Below are positions 45,090-60,800 of a DNA stretch of 64,000 nucleotides, piece after piece. The stretch's first letter is position 1. Each line of letters starts with the position of its first letter. Under the pieces are notes generated by a model. That model ran no database searches, had not been told where the DNA came from, and was given only the letters and a program-made list of their open reading frames with translations. This stretch comes from Hymenolepis diminuta (taxonomy: Eukaryota > Platyhelminthes > Cestoda > Cyclophyllidea > Hymenolepididae): positions 1,786,946 to 1,850,945 of the forward strand of contig CAADRB010000029.1 in NCBI GenBank assembly GCA_900708905.1. The letters run 5' to 3'. The position numbers were made by a program, and so were the translations under genes.

Positions 45090-48000
45090 CCGATATTGTA
45101 GTCAAATTCAAATCTAAATAAATAATTATAAGGCCCTAATAGGATGGGTAGTAAATCGAGTAAATATAAGCTTAAGAATTAAAATGGCGTTTAAACACTC
45201 AAAGTATGCATATCTTGGAGTAAAATAAAAATGGAAATAAAAAAATACAAAAAACAAAGTAGTCTACCTCACGGTAATATCGCATTCAACAATAAAAACA
45301 AAGCACATGCCATTTAATTACAGACTTACTTTAAAAGTTACAAATAATAACAATTTTGAACTTTCGCAAAAGAATTATTATATTTTAGCATTAAAATATT
45401 TCGCTATATAATTTAATTGATTAATATCATTTGATTTGAAATATTATTTGATATTGATGTGCTTAACTACAAGTAACAACCACTGAAATTCCATCTAATG
45501 TATTTGTACAATAAAATTTCATAGAGTATATAATTAGCTATATATATGTGAGCGTGTACACAGTAACCTTTTACAAAAACTGACGTTTAACAATTAAACA
45601 TTTTCCTAAATGTGTGGATAACTTCGGTTGAAGTTGCGTTTAATATTTAAATTTTCAATGTGACGTTAATAATAGTTATACTGCCCGTGATTTTACATTG
45701 ATGGCAGTTCGATCGAATTCTTTATCTTTTTTATTTCTAAAATCTGTCTGACATATTATTGTTTGATTGTTGCAAAAATTGGAATTGTAAATCGGCAATT
45801 ATTCCCCAGACAATATAATCACTACTTAAAGGAATTGACAGTTATAACTAAGGAAAACAAAAAGCATATTGGAAATTCCTTTCCATTTTTACGCGACAAT
45901 ATGCACATGTTGTCAGAACAAGATTATGGCTTCTGTATTTCCCAACCAAACATTTGAAACTTAAGTATAAAGAAAGGTTTCACATAATTAATTTCTATTT
46001 AGTAGTGATCACATTTTTATAGATGTCATAAACTTTGAGGTATTTCATACCTGCAATAGTTCTAATTTACACATTAATAATACAAAAATTTCAAAACGGA
46101 TTTCAACTAAATCGTGTTAAATTATCTCATTTTAATTCTGATAAATATTTGACGTAACTGTGCATTTTTGTCCAGACGACACTTTTTAAAAGCGTGTGTA
46201 CTTCTACTATGTCCATTTTCTATGATTTGGGATCAAAATACAAATTAGTAAACAAGTGTCTTAATTAAAAAGTATTTTTATTGCCTAAAGCAACCGTTCC
46301 GAGGATCTTACGTGATATTGTAAAATAACCAAATTTCATTAAAATCTTTTGATTTGGGTTATACTTAGTTAAGTTGTATGGGCAACTGTGAGTTTACAGA
46401 AGACTGGTGTAGGTGCAGTTAAGACTATATTGGTATGACAAGAATTAACATAATTCAGACCGGCAGTGGTGTAGCTTTTCTTATGAACAAGTGATTGGTG
46501 GAATATTCGACGAGTAATACTATGCTGAACCCAACTGTATGTCAGTCGGACAGAACATGTTGACTTATAAACTTGTAAAAATGTTATTCAATAACCAATA
46601 ATATTTAGATTATATTTCATTGGAGCACTGAGTGACAAGTAGATTTTAAAAGAAGGGTAAAAAGCAAATTGGGCCAGGTCAACTCAAATTTAAGTTCAGC
46701 GAATGATTTCTCGTGTTTTCGGGCCATAGGGAGTCATTGACATCAAAATAGAAAAATAATAAGGAAATAATACTTCCTCAGCCATAATTCTTATACGTGG
46801 GATACTTCATTTTCCACATTTTAAACCCCCTTCTTTCGAACGATTTTATTCACATTAAGAAAATGTGCTTGTTTTGATATTGTGTTTGGGTCGTTTTGTA
46901 TTGTGGTGTTATCGGATAGTATTTATAACAAGTACGATTTCTCAAGAGGTTAAGGGAATCGGTTAAGGTATGCCACAGAGAAAAGCAGATCACTATAGAA
47001 ATTCAAGTAGAAGTGAATCCCAGTGGAAAATAGCTAAGAAAATATCCCCATGAAATGATTATGAACAGGCTGATTCATAACAGAAAATATTCGAAATGAG
47101 GTCAAATTGAAATAAATTATTCATATAAATAAACTTAATAGAGATTTGATTAAAAAAGAAAGTTATATGGCGTGCTGAGATAAATCTAGCAACAAAGTCG
47201 ATTAAATCTGCAAATATATAAATCATCTCTTCATCAGTAAAGATGGAAGTGGCAACACACCCTTGTCTCCGAAATTCAATTCTTGGTACGTCTTATTCTT
47301 TATTCAAATAAATTAGATCTGACTTGGAAAACGGATAGTTCCGAAAATGCTAATGGAAGCTAGCCTTAAAATGTGAAAATTTCACATTATACAGTTTCAT
47401 CTCTCTCAGTCTGATATATCAGTTAATTTCACACATTTATTCCACCTTTTAAATATTCTTTATTCTTGTATTTTTATAAGACACCTCTCTCTTACTCATT
47501 GACTGAATTAATTATATGTAATATTCAAAAATTTGTGTTTCAAACATAATTACGCTTGATTGCATCAGAACCAAATGTTCTTTACTAGGATTCCGTAAAC
47601 TTTTGCTATTCAAAATGTGAGTATGAATTCTTAGGTGCCTAAAGCTATTAAAATCTTAAAGGGAAATGGCACAAATTGCAACTCCAACTGCATAAAAATC
47701 TATATTCCACTACTACGACGAATTTCTTTTCCAAAGTTGTTAGCGTATGTTAAAGTAAAAGTTATAAACCTTTATCCGACTCATATCTTTGGTTCAAAAA
47801 TTTGGTGCTATTGGCAGAATATAATTATAATGTAACGAAGAGTAATTTGCTCCTCGCTCTTTCAGATAATCTGTATTATAAATTTTTAATTACACATATA
47901 TGATTTAAATAATAGCAGCACCACTAACCAATATTTAAAGAAAAATATGTACCCATAGTGTTTATGTTATTATTGAACTTCTACATAGTTTAGACATCAT

Positions 48001-48474
48001 GCAAGACGATAAGTTAATACGTTATGACCACCTAATTTACAAATTAATAATTATTTATACATTTAAATAATTAAAAGAGAAAAAGCTATTTTAAGGATGA
48101 TCATTGCTAACAAATAAATACTTTTTTGTTCACTCATATCTGCTGAACATCTATCAACTACGTCCTTGAATACACCCCGCCGGATATAAAAACATAAATA
48201 TGGTTAAGTGTAGGTTTGCATAAAAAAACAGAGTTCTTTTGGACATCACTAGTTTTTTTATATATAGTTTAATTTAACCTAACACTTATAAAAACATTTT
48301 ACACAATGGAGCTCAAAATTTGTAAAAATAAACCTGCTATAAATTATTACTTTTCACAAATGCCATATATATTATTTAATTTATGAGTATTAAAATAATT
48401 TTATTAATTGATAATCGCTTCATATGTTATCTGGTAACCTTTATCACTTGCTGTTGTGTTTTTCAATAATTCAG
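45090..48474. other. Intergenic region upstream of the FAM13-like gene
   Basis: AT-rich, 3.4 kb. A short ATG frame at about 47244 ends at a consensus donor (gtacgt), but it would run into a stop if spliced to the 48475 acceptor, so at most it is untranslated leader. Nothing else supported. Confidence 0.45.
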
Positions 48475-48484
48475 GTGTATAGCA

Positions 48485-48898
48485 ATGGAGAAGCTCATTC
48501 GTCACTTCAATAGTAGTCCATCTGATGTCCCCTCTTTAACTAAAAGGGTGATAAATGGATTATCCAACTCGTCACCCGGATGTTTTGGAGTTCGTCTAGA
48601 CGAACTATGTGCTCGCGATAATGCCAATGTGCCTCTAGTCGTGATACAAATGTGTGCCTTCCTTCGGGCCGTCGGTGGTCTTCATACTAAAGGAGTATTC
48701 CGCATTAATGGCAACTCAAGGATCGTCGAAAATCTTCGAAAGGCGGCCGATTCATCTATCTCAAATGAAGATGATTCATTTCTTTCACATATGGAACGCT
48801 ATGGAAATATTCATTCCGTTGCCAGTCTCATCAAGCTCTTCCTTCGAGAATTGCCCGTTGGACTAGTCCCACCAGCACATACCAAAGAACTTCTTGAG
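48485..48898 (+). CDS. FAM13: FAM13-like exon 1 (start, first half of RhoGAP)
   Basis: 138 codons from ATG to GAG|gtaaat. An acceptor (ATAATTCAG) lies ten bases before the ATG, so there is an upstream exon, probably leader. It contains FGVRLDEL, GVFRINGN with the catalytic arginine, and SLIKLFLRELP. Confidence 0.88.
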
Positions 48899-51800
48899 GT
48901 AAATTCAACACTTATAATAAATCCATAATGTCCTATTGTTTGATGTTATTTATTTCTTTGTGTTCGATATTTAAAATCTGTGTAAATTACCATATTCAAA
49001 TTTATTAATCTGACTAATTTTTTCAAATCGTAATTAGATTAATATATTTGTTATTTTTTAAATTAAGAATTACAATTCTAACACTGGCATCTCTTTGGCT
49101 ATAATTGATCGTGTTGTTCGATCTCTTCCACCACCAAACTATCGACTGCTGGAATACCTCTGTTGCTTTCTACGGCAGGTGACACAATACCGCAATCACA
49201 ATCAAATGGACAGTATGTCGATTGGAATCGTATTCGGTCCCAACGTCTTCCGATTTCCTCGGGAGTCAGAAGTATGTCACTTCTCTTTAAAATATATATA
49301 TATTTTTAGAAGCTTTGTTCCAATGGAAGTAGCGTGCTTTTTTAGATAAACAGATGCAAAAATCGAAAGGTTTATTAAATTATTTAGAGGAGATAGGAGT
49401 CATTATGTAGGCTTCTCAATTCTAATCTTGACATCTCATCGAACATTTTGACAAGGTGTGAAATCGTAAATGGGTATGAAACCCTAATCTCTTATTTATA
49501 TAGAACCATCGATATTTTAAACTTATTTTAAACTTAAAAAGCATTTTATTTGAAGTAGGGAGGATTTCACAGACTTTGTTTCAAATTTCTCCGTAATTCT
49601 GAAATAAACTGCAAAATATTGAGTCATTCCTTTTTCCTCCTTTCATGACCTGTCATTTGACAAATTATTTTGTGATGTTAAGTTTTACAATTGAATCCTC
49701 CTTCTGAAATATGATGTTTAATAGCGAAATTGATCCAAATAGCTTAGTGAAAAGATGCAAATGAGTATTTGAAATAGTTAATCCTAATCCATGCATATTT
49801 GGTCTTTAAATTTCTCCAAAGTCGCTTTCTGGAGAATTGTTATTTATAATTCAACTTTATTTCTACCATCTTTAACGTATTTAATGCAGAAAATTGCGTG
49901 TTTTGACTTATAACTGTCCCTTGTAATTTTAAAATATAGATATTCTCGTTTTCAAAATTATTTTGGTGACATTCTGTAAAGATGGATTAATTTCACAACT
50001 TTTATCCATCTCCTTTTCTTAAGTTAATTGTTTTCACATGTTAGACTTTCAAATTTATCCATTTTATGGTTATGAATTCATTTTTCTCGTTTCATTTACC
50101 CAAAGCAAATGATCAAAATGTTAATATAAAAACCGACATTGACAAAGAGATGCATGGTTTGTAGTATTAAATTTGATGAAGAAAGACGAGATGGAAATGC
50201 AAAGACTTAGTCATGAAATATACAGATCTCTCGTTTCCTCCTTACCTTTTTCAACTTCCTGACTTGGCCTTTATGATTGTATTAATGTCTATTATAGTCC
50301 AAATTTGAAAGTAATTGAGTTTTCATAGTCGATGATTTACATTCTTATGTATTCTCTTAAGGCGATTTGTTAAAAAATAAGTCCTAATTCGTTCGAAATA
50401 GAAAAAAGATAGACCTTTGAAATAAGACAGTGATTGCGCTCCTTCCATCTTCACTGTCGCAGAATTTTTAGTTGATAAACGTAACTTGACGGAGAGTTGA
50501 TAATTAATTTCGATCCCGAAATTAACTCCTAACGGAAGATGGAGGTAGGGCATTTTAATAGCAACTTTAAGCCCAAATATGATCGATTATTCCTGATAGA
50601 ACGTGTTCGGACAACTTGTTTACTGCCACATCAACCATTTACAAATCAATCTTCTCCATACTTTTTCATTTTATTACAAATTAAAAATCATCTGCGACTC
50701 TAAATCAATTTTCTAACAAAATTCTGGCATCTATAGCAAATAAAAGTCGAATGAGTGATTTATTTAATTCTTACTTGAAATATTTTACGAAAAATATGTA
50801 AGTGTTTATTAGCAGGTGCCGCTTAAAATAGAGAAAACAGGAATTTTTACCGTGTGATGTCGCCCCAGACACTTTTAAAATTTCAACATTTTGATTCAAA
50901 CGTGGGTAACCTTCGATTTTATTATTGCTAGGGTCTTTCAAGTCAGAATATTATCAACGAAATCATGAGCATTCTTGTGGAGAGATCAGATGTTCTTTTT
51001 GGGCGGGAAAATACTCTTGAAGTACCCCCTGCACCGCTATTAGGTAAGAAAAAAAGTGGAGGCAGTCTGAGTCTGAGTCCAACAAGCACTCCGGATGAGA
51101 CGGAATCTGGAATTGAGATTCATCATCGACCAACTGATAATTACCATTTATCGAGACATCAACGTGGTTATGCCTCTCACTCTCCCTACAAGTCTTATCA
51201 TCCAAGGAATGACTTCTTTCAAGATGAGTAGGTCGTTATCATTTTCACCTATTCTTATGAAATACAAAATATGTATACCGACTTGACCTGGAATTAGGAC
51301 ATATCGGTGGACAGTAAAGTTAGAAGGGAAATGAAGTACATGAGTATAATATAATAGGAAACATTTACGGTAGCTTTTTGCTAAACATATCCACTTATTT
51401 CGATACTGGAGTTAATAAGGGATTCTATTCTACGTTTTAAAAGATAATATATTCGATAATAAATCGACTAGCGTTTATTGATCAGTTATTTGTATTTATT
51501 CAAACCCCTTGGTTCAAAAGTAATGCCCGTGGGGAAATTTTCTATGAGGGTGACCTGCAAATATTCCTATGGAATTGATAAAACATTATTTTTGCCCATT
51601 ACAATGCAAAGAAGTTTACAGTTTTTAATCATGGGACAGCATAGGAATAAGATGAACAGCAAGTGAGTTCACAAAGTCGTGGAGGGTCAAAAAGCCAATA
51701 ATGAAGTTTGGCATCAAGAGTCTTATTTTATTTGGCTTATTCTTACTTACCCTGTAATGTTATAATGTTCAAATGCCATGAAGTGAATTCTAGATTCACG

Positions 51801-54800
51801 ATTGAGATAGTGTCCACGATATTTAGGGCTCGTTAACCGGATGATTTATTTCTGTGGTTGGTCATGCTGGTCAACTTATTTGTATCTTTTTACAACAAAG
51901 CGCAGATAAGTGTGACTGGTAATGATTTTAAAACAGCACAAAATATATTTTCAGATGAATGTGAATTTTTTTTTAAAACTGAGTAGACGTTTTAGCTGTT
52001 ATGTACTTAATGTCTGAAAATCGTTGATTTAAACCTCCATTCAAACGCAGGCGGCAGGGTTTTATAAAATTAGGAGAACAATGTTCATCATTTTCTAAAA
52101 TCATCCTTCGTTAAATATATTCCAAATCGTTCAGATATATGCTTTCATAAAACCAGTTTGAAAATATTTATCCTATAATTTATTAATTAGGCGATAAGAC
52201 CGTTAAATGTACGTAAACATACATTTGTTTAACGAGGTATTATTTATCATTTGCATCTCAATTTCTCTTTTGTTTGAATTTTGATAGTCAATAACTGCTG
52301 TTCATTCTTAAGCTCCCCTTTTAACAGATTTTATTAAACCTCATATTCATCTTGTCTAGACCATACTCTTAGGTTTAATCATATTAATTATTTTTTATAA
52401 AGTTATTTTTGGAAAGGACTGCTTACCGTTGTAACGCTGCAAACGGCAAGATGTGAATGGCCGGAATTCCCGCTTATTCTATAGGTTTACTGAGATTTAG
52501 TCTGGTTCGTTTTAAAAAGCCCCTTCTGCATATTTTGCAAGGATGTTTACTTAGGTATGGGATTCAAAACTAAATGTTATTTAAAATTTTAAATTCCACC
52601 ATTCTGCGATCGCAAAGTCTTATCTAGTTATCAGTCGGAATTACGAAATTAAGTCGGCCACTAGACATGGGATTTTAGCTGCCAAATGACATTTTTGTAA
52701 GAAAACTAGTTTAATTGCCTGGCTGCCGGCGAAATCTCATGTTATCTATGAACGTAGTTTAGCAAAATATAAAAAAGATGTTCACCGAAGGGATGAAAAG
52801 GTAAATAGGAAGATTTTAGTTATGAAACCAATATTTTTTAACAGTTCAAAATACGATTAAGGCTTCTTTGTCGTTATACGCTGTGTCCCTTGAGATTTTG
52901 AGAAGGTTTGCTGAGTGGCAAAGTGGATGGAACTTCGTAATAGATGGTGATCTTCAAGAGCAAATATTTGCGTTTATCAATCTCGTCCATGTCAAATTCA
53001 GTGCCACTCTTACTACAGATCCATTTGTTGTTATATATCAGTAGAACACTTTCTTCCAATAATTAAGATACTTGGCATAAAGCTAATTCATAAACTTTTA
53101 ATATTTCGGTAATACTGTAACAATCTGTTTGCTCTTGGACATATCAGATCCTTATCTATGTACGAAGAAGGAGACCAGGGTATTTGCTAACATAAGTAAT
53201 CACTTACGGAATTATAAGACTCGAAAAATGAAAAGGTAATCAGTCTATGAATAAAGTCATTGAGCCCAATAAAAGATGAGCTTGAAATTCACATTTGTAC
53301 AACAGTTAGACTTGGAAGTAAGGTAAAAGACAAATCAAGATACTAATAAAATTTCAAGGCAGTTCTTTGTAAATACATGCCTAACTTTTCAGAATTTTAA
53401 AGTATATAGGTAATATTAATAATTACAAATTTCTATCTATTAGACCACCTTGAAGAGAAATATACTGCCTATTATTCGTCTGCCAGTCTAATTATGACAC
53501 CACACACAGAGGGAGAATAATGTCTTCCGTTATGTTAATTATTAACCTAAAACTTGAAACACAAACAAATTTGTTACAATAGCCATTATTTTCAGTCCAA
53601 TATTAGGAGCTTTTTCTTGGCTTATATGTTGTGACAATTATTTTACGTGGGCACCTTTATTTAAAGTACATTATTTTAATTACTATCATTATTGAAGTTC
53701 TTTCATCGAAACAGGTAAGTCATTTTTAGGTTGCGATACATTCAGAGGCATTTATCTTAAAAAATAAACTTACTTTATGGAGTAAGTTACGTACTTCATC
53801 CTCCTCAACTGCTTTAACATCTCAAGATTTTTGATTAGGCCGGTATCCACTGAAATTCAATTTGAACGCAGTTAATGTTTATTCTTTCAAAGGCTGAGAA
53901 AGTAAGATAGTATGAATTTACATGATTTTAACATAGTATTATCTTCTTACAGCCATGAGTAGGTAGATTAGAGTCACAAAAGCTTTTTAAACAGCATAAA
54001 TCACTAGCATTCAATCAAGGTGAAGGTTAATATGTAGATGGAGACAGTAGATTTGATTGTCTTAGCAACCCGTTTCTTTGGAAGATAAATGAACTTTTAT
54101 TGGGTAATTTTCATTGCATTTAGATTGTATTGGTCATTTCATTTAAGAGAATAACACCCTTGCATTGTTGCACTTAAATGCTATATTTCATGTTTCTTGC
54201 ACAAATTCGATAGGAAATTAAGATTTCTTGAATGAGTATTCCTTTCAAAGACGGGCCTTAAAATAAAAAATGTGTTTATTAAAGTTCACCTCGCGAGAGA
54301 TCTATTGGATTCTGCAATGTTGCTAGTCTGATCAGCTCTTAGCTGTAAGTTAATACAAATGAATTGAGGTGGCATGATCCACCACAAAATTAAATTAACC
54401 AATCAGCAAGCTGCGAATATTGTGGACATCTTCTCTCCAAGTAAAAATTGGAAGTCAAATGATAAAGATGGAACAAATGGGACCTTACTAAGTAAATTCT
54501 TCTCCTTATGAGACTATTATTAATTGGGTGTTGGCGAATTTAAATAAAGTAAGGTCATGATGATTTGGACCCGTCCCCAAATATTTCGCTGGATTGCTGT
54601 TTCCCATATACAAATACTGTTCCATTATCAGAACTTGGAAAAGATTTTGTCCAATGTCATGATCCATTGAAATAACATTATTGTTGAATTAGGAGTTTAT
54701 AAATTCTATTCTCTAAAATATTTACAGAACCTTCAATTGATTTTGATGATTTAACCTAAAGCGATACTAGTTAAATTGTGAAAACCCACTAAACCATTTT

Positions 54801-57800
54801 TTCACCACGCCGAATGTACATTTAGGGAAATTCCACGATAGCGTGTGCACACGATTCATAAATCAGCCCTAGAGAAAAAAGCCCCTTAATGAGCTTTCAT
54901 GTGGTATTTTCATGCCTATTTCTTATTTCCTAGTAGGCTATAACAAATTCGCCACTTTCTCTTTAAAATATAGGATGTGGATGTTGGCGAAGAAATAGTC
55001 TTTTTCTATAGTCACAATAAAACTTGGAAAGCACCGCTTATCCAGATAGACCTTCAAGTCACTATTAGTCTTACAGGTATTTTATGGAGATATGCAATCG
55101 TTGCCTTTATTTTATATCGATTGATCGGATTTATGTGGATGTAATTCGAGACCGCCCACGCTGTGGCGTTCAGACCATGTTTCAAAACTGGGGTCATGAA
55201 ATTTGATTCATTTGAATTCATGCACTTAACCGTGTAACTGAAGGTCATTTTTGTTTTTATGTATTTAAATGATGTACCAATTGAGTAATAATTTAGTAGA
55301 AATTGACACCTTCAGAAGGCGCTAGTTGCTCTTAAATCTTGTTTCTCTATATGACAATTTTAGTTATACTGCACGAGCGGTCGCGTTTTGCTATTTGACT
55401 GTTTGTCTAATACTGCTGCTAGCTCCCATCTCTCCCTTTGCATGCACTGTTTCTGGCCACAGTGACTAATACATCATCTTTACGCTCAGTCATTCCACCA
55501 CTACAACCATATTATTTCTTTCCTCCTCTTCCATTCGCATCTGTTTAATCGCCCTTTCGTGGGGTGAAAGGTTTCTACCACAAACTCTTTTATTGGAAAC
55601 CAGTCAACAGATTATTTATTTTTCTTTCTTCGATATGGTAATAGGGTCGTTAATTCATTCAGTGTATAATCTGAATAAATTGGGAGTTCCGTTGTTATAT
55701 AAATAGTATCTGGATCGGTGGCCGAAAGATACATAGTGGGTTATTTCAGGTAACCACATTAAGGATATGACGCACTACAAATGAATTGAAGAAAGTAAAG
55801 AATGGGACCAAAAAGAGGATATATTAAATTTAAGAACAGCGCACAAATGCAGAATAATGCTCTGAAATACATTAATTGGAACTATTGTGTAACAGTTACT
55901 GTATAAGTATGACATAGCAGGTTTTCCATTGATGAAAATCAGTAAAACGAATGTTAGGGCTGAATGTAACAATTCAATGCAGACACAAATTGTTGATGAC
56001 GAATACAAGTGCGTAAATATATACATATGCATGGAAAATCAATCAGAAATTAACACCTATATATAATATGATAAATCTTGTATTCGGGAAAAATTCAGGA
56101 TCAGACAAGGCATTTCTAGATATAATGGAATGTTTCCGGGGTTCAGATTCTGATTAGTTTATTAGTTTGGATGATTGGTCGACCACTTCAGTTTTTATTT
56201 TTCTTATAATAACCAAGATTCTAACAGTTGAAATTGATTTTGTTGAAATCAAGTTGAAAAGATTTTAGCGAATCGGAGCGTACTATAGACCACCCAAGGT
56301 GAACTCTCTAATTTAAATTGTGTGCTTATGGGAACCCTCTCTGGACAATAATTTTTAAAGACAACTTTTTCTGACGAACCATATATTTATTATTCAGAAA
56401 CACCCTCGGTGGTTTAAAATTACAATTCTAAAGTGGCTGTTATGGTTACTTAATAAACTTTTAATAAAGCCACCGGAAACTCCTGTACGATGAATATGTG
56501 GTTATTTGTTAATACATGCGTGTCAATACAGTTTTTGAAGGCTCAATTTTAATTAGGTATGTTTAATTTATTCCCGGGATTTTATTAATCCACAAACCCA
56601 TTTATCTTGATGTATTTAAATAAATTTGATTTTATCTGTCTAGTTCATCTTTTTATTTACAGATAAAATTTCTTCGGCTAAATCGCTGAAATAACTAGTA
56701 CATGGAATTAGATAAATTTAGTCGAGGAAAATTGATTTTGTCTCCGAATATATCGTTAAAAGTAGTGTTATGTGGTGGTATTTCATGGAGATAGGGGAAA
56801 ACGCAAAAATAACTTTGGGCCTTTTTGATGAATGATTCTGATGGGCTCTGTGATATTTCTTACTGAAAAGCCATTTCTTCTTATGCAGCCGTTACACTAC
56901 TACTCTTTTTGTAACTGACTTTAGCGCTGCTGCAAAAACCACCTTCACTTTTTGCTACATCATAGGTACAGGGTTTTATACATCCTAAATCTTCCTAGCA
57001 TTATCCTTTTATAGTAAATTTCGCTATGTAAGGGGTTAAAATTCCTCAAGTAGTTATTCCAGCATTTCGTTATTTAGAATGACTATTATGGACTATTGTC
57101 TCTGAAAATGTTATTTTTTAGTCTTTTCAACTTTGCGGACTATTGTTTAGTGTTTTAAATAAATAAATAACGTTAGTGATGTACATTTGCAATCCCTTTT
57201 GTATATGAAGGATGTCTTAGGCATAATAATGCGGATTTTAATATTATTTTGAATTCTTAAATGATTGCATGAGAGGCTTTAAGGATATTTGATCGACTGC
57301 CTTATTCACTTTGCTATTTTATTCATTTAAAGAAATCAAACCAATTTCTGTTTGAAGTTTCTTCTTTAAATAATAGTAAAATAAGTCTATAACGATGTCT
57401 AATTCGTTCATTTCTTATCACGACAAACTTCAAAACGCCAAAAACTGTGAATTATCCCAAATTAAGGATGATGGTGGTGGTCGGGCATAAGTACTTCCTT
57501 GCTTAATGGAAATTTGAGATTCTTCAGGTTGCCTGTCAGTCGCTCGGTATGCTACAATGTCTAAACTTCACGTTTATGAATGATAGTTTTTGTTCTCAGA
57601 GTTCTGAGCTGATCAACAAGCGAACAAAGAAGGAAAGGTCAGTCATGCAATCATGATATATCATTTTCTTCAGATATCCAAAGAACAGTTAGAAAATGCT
57701 AGTTGAGGTATCTTTTTAATGATATTAACTATTTTCGGAAGATATAAATTTGCACAGAATAAAGTCAGATAAATATATTGAATGACATTTAACTCTTCGT

Positions 57801-60800
57801 ACTTTAGTGAAATCCGCATAAGAGAAAACGAGCGTTATATGACACCAAGTCCAACTGACACCGATAGTCAATCAGTAATGAATCTTGCTTCAGACGTGGC
57901 GGAACAATTGTCTGTGACCTTGCAGGCTTGTCTGCGAACTTGTGTTCGACAGCACGCCTTCCCGTCGCTCCAACCCACTACTATGCCATCATCATCCTTC
58001 AGCCAACAAGATCTTCCAATTCGAACTCAACAACACGGGCCTTCATCCAACTTCTCTACTACCTCCCTTTCTAATTCTGCCGCTCCTACCACCAGTGCTA
58101 ATCAATGGCTTAGTGGGGACTTCAATTCGGGGAGTGTGGCGGCCTCTCTTCTTTCACCTCTTTGCGCTGCAAGTTTCTTTTTTCCTTCAATATTACTGTT
58201 AAATCGGTCCAATTCCCGATTAATTATAATGGAATGAATAATTACGCTTTGCTTTCTGTGTATCGATTGTCTGAATACCTTTATTGACTCGCACTCACAA
58301 AGGCAGTAAAGCCTCTCTTCTCTCCTTCTATTGGACCACACCCAGTAAATTAGCCCTTACATCGCTTGGTTACCACATTTCATATTACTATCTATGTCAT
58401 ATCTAGGGGTTGCTAATTGGCTGTGTTCTGTGGCTGGTGATGTAGGGAGTAGAGCCGAAGCTTTATAATTTCTTGAGTTAAAAACAACTTTATTAGCACG
58501 CTATTTAAATTACTACCATAACAAAAGCACTTTAGAAATGTTTAATCTTAGCATCGGAATAAGGAGAACATCAAAGTAGTTTAAAAAGGTATTAAACTGA
58601 GAGGAAGGTGGAGAAAAAGTAGTTTATGAAATCAGAGCATCAAAAGTCTTACATTCTGGAGACTTTGAGTTCTCTTCATTATCATGAGGAATATAGTTCT
58701 CTGAGTAATGTTATAACGTTCCAGTGTAATGATTAAACTCTCCGATTAGTGAATGAGAATACGCTCACGATTTTTATAGCTTCCTGACGGGTTGATTTAA
58801 GTCCTTCGTTAGTCACGTCACCCCGATTTATTTGTAGCTCCAAACAACTAAGAGCATGTAGATAAGATCAGCAGATATGAATTAAAAATAGCAGAAATCA
58901 CTTATTATGCTCACATTTACACGTTCAATTATATTGCTCGTATGAATTTCTATAATTATTTCTTATTTCTGAAGATTCACGTAAATTGAAATAGTATTAA
59001 CGCCGTCATTGTTTATTAATATGTGTAGTATTAAAGCTGAATAATGAATCAAATTCATTATTCAATCAAGTTTCTTTTCAATCTTCAGAATCTTCGTCCT
59101 ATCTCCCTTAGGAATCTTCATTCCTATTTTTTAAATGCTAGCTCCATTCTAAATTAAAAAATAAGCTTCTTTTTGAAGAAAAGTTATATTTTTGTAAACT
59201 GAAAAATCCAAAATTTTTCTAAATGGCGACGATTTCATTTTATATCTGCTGTCAGCGAAGCAATTTTTATTCTTTTTCATCAATTCCATAATAAGAAAAC
59301 AGTTAGGTCTTCGTAGACTCTCTCTGATATTCTAAGATGCTTTAATCCTAACCTAGATCTCCCAGATTCAATTTAAAGGATCAAAAAATGGCAATTTGCT
59401 GAAGTCCGCAAATATAGGAGGATAAGTCTTTCGCCTCCGATTGCTTTTTGCAACTCCCTTCAGCCACAGGTAAAAAAAGGAAACTTCTTCTGCATTACTT
59501 TTAGTTTCCAATTCAATCATTTTCGATGTTTCTACTTTCTCACATCAAGTTTCAAGAGTAACACTTAGGATACTTTCTATTAATAACACCTATGGCTAAG
59601 CAAAATAAAAACAAAATTTAAAACATCGGGAAGACATTTAAGCATAGATAGCAGTAAATTAATTACAAAAGAGATAAACGATTACTTTGAGCTAACTCTA
59701 ATGAGTTATGACATGTTTTAAATGTCTTTGCTCAACCTGGCAGTAATTATACAAGAACATGACATTCTTAGAGTTCACCCTGAGTAAACTCTGCTCTACG
59801 GACTCTTCTATGCAAAGGTCATGTAAACCTTCTAATTTTGTGTGAGATCCTGCTGCTTTTCGACCTCCAAAGAAAGAAATTTTTTGAAGTGGCAAGATCG
59901 ACCATTATAATTAAACAACAGATCAATAAACTGTTAAGAACTTGATCGGTAAATCAGGGTGTGAACTGTGAGATTTGAGTTTCGGAACTTGAAGCAGTGA
60001 AAATTCTTCAATCCGAAAGTCAAATGAAAAAACCCTTTTAATGCCATATTTTCAATCCTCACCCCATATTCCTTGCTTAAATTTACTTTCCCTATTTCAC
60101 TTGCTTTCCCACATTGGGAAATTTTATTTTTTTGCATTGATATTGGTTATAATAATGTGCCAAAACATGCAATCTTGTATTATTCCGAAAAAATGTATAA
60201 ATAAATTGAAGTGGTAAGACAAATAATCCTGATCATTATCGGTCAATAAAAATTGGGCACCGTGGACAAAAAATGACTCAACATTCGGGGTGAAAAATCA
60301 TGAAATTTGAATTTATTATTGTGAAGTAGGTAAATATTGTACAATCCGAAACCGAAAATCAAAAGAAGTACGATTCTTCTAATCCTCTGACTTAATTCTC
60401 AAAAAAATTTCGATCCCCTCACCTTATCGGACTTTATTGGTAACCGATTTTAGTTACATCTCCACGATGAAAAATTGTAATTTCTTGCCTTGCCCTTGGC
60501 AAGTAGATGAAAAGTGAAAGCTGAGTAGAACAGAAGAATAATTTCAGGACATCGTTAGTCTAAATTTAATTGTGTGTATCTGATTATTATCTTTGACTCA
60601 AGGGGCATAGTTCAATACATCACACTATAATACTTGCTTACTCATTTTCTGACTGAGTTCTTGTCAAGTTATTAGCCAGCAGATGAAATTGATTGGTTGG
60701 TCATGCCATCTCGATATGCCCTCGATTATAGCTATTTAATACTTCCCGATGAAAAATAAGACCTAATGTATAATGCTTAACTTCGTATTGGTGCCTGTTC

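Noticed and set aside
47244..47290. Possible upstream coding exon for the FAM13-like gene (MEVATHPCLRNSIL)
   Set aside because: Splicing to 48475 would run into an in-frame TAG; at best untranslated leader.
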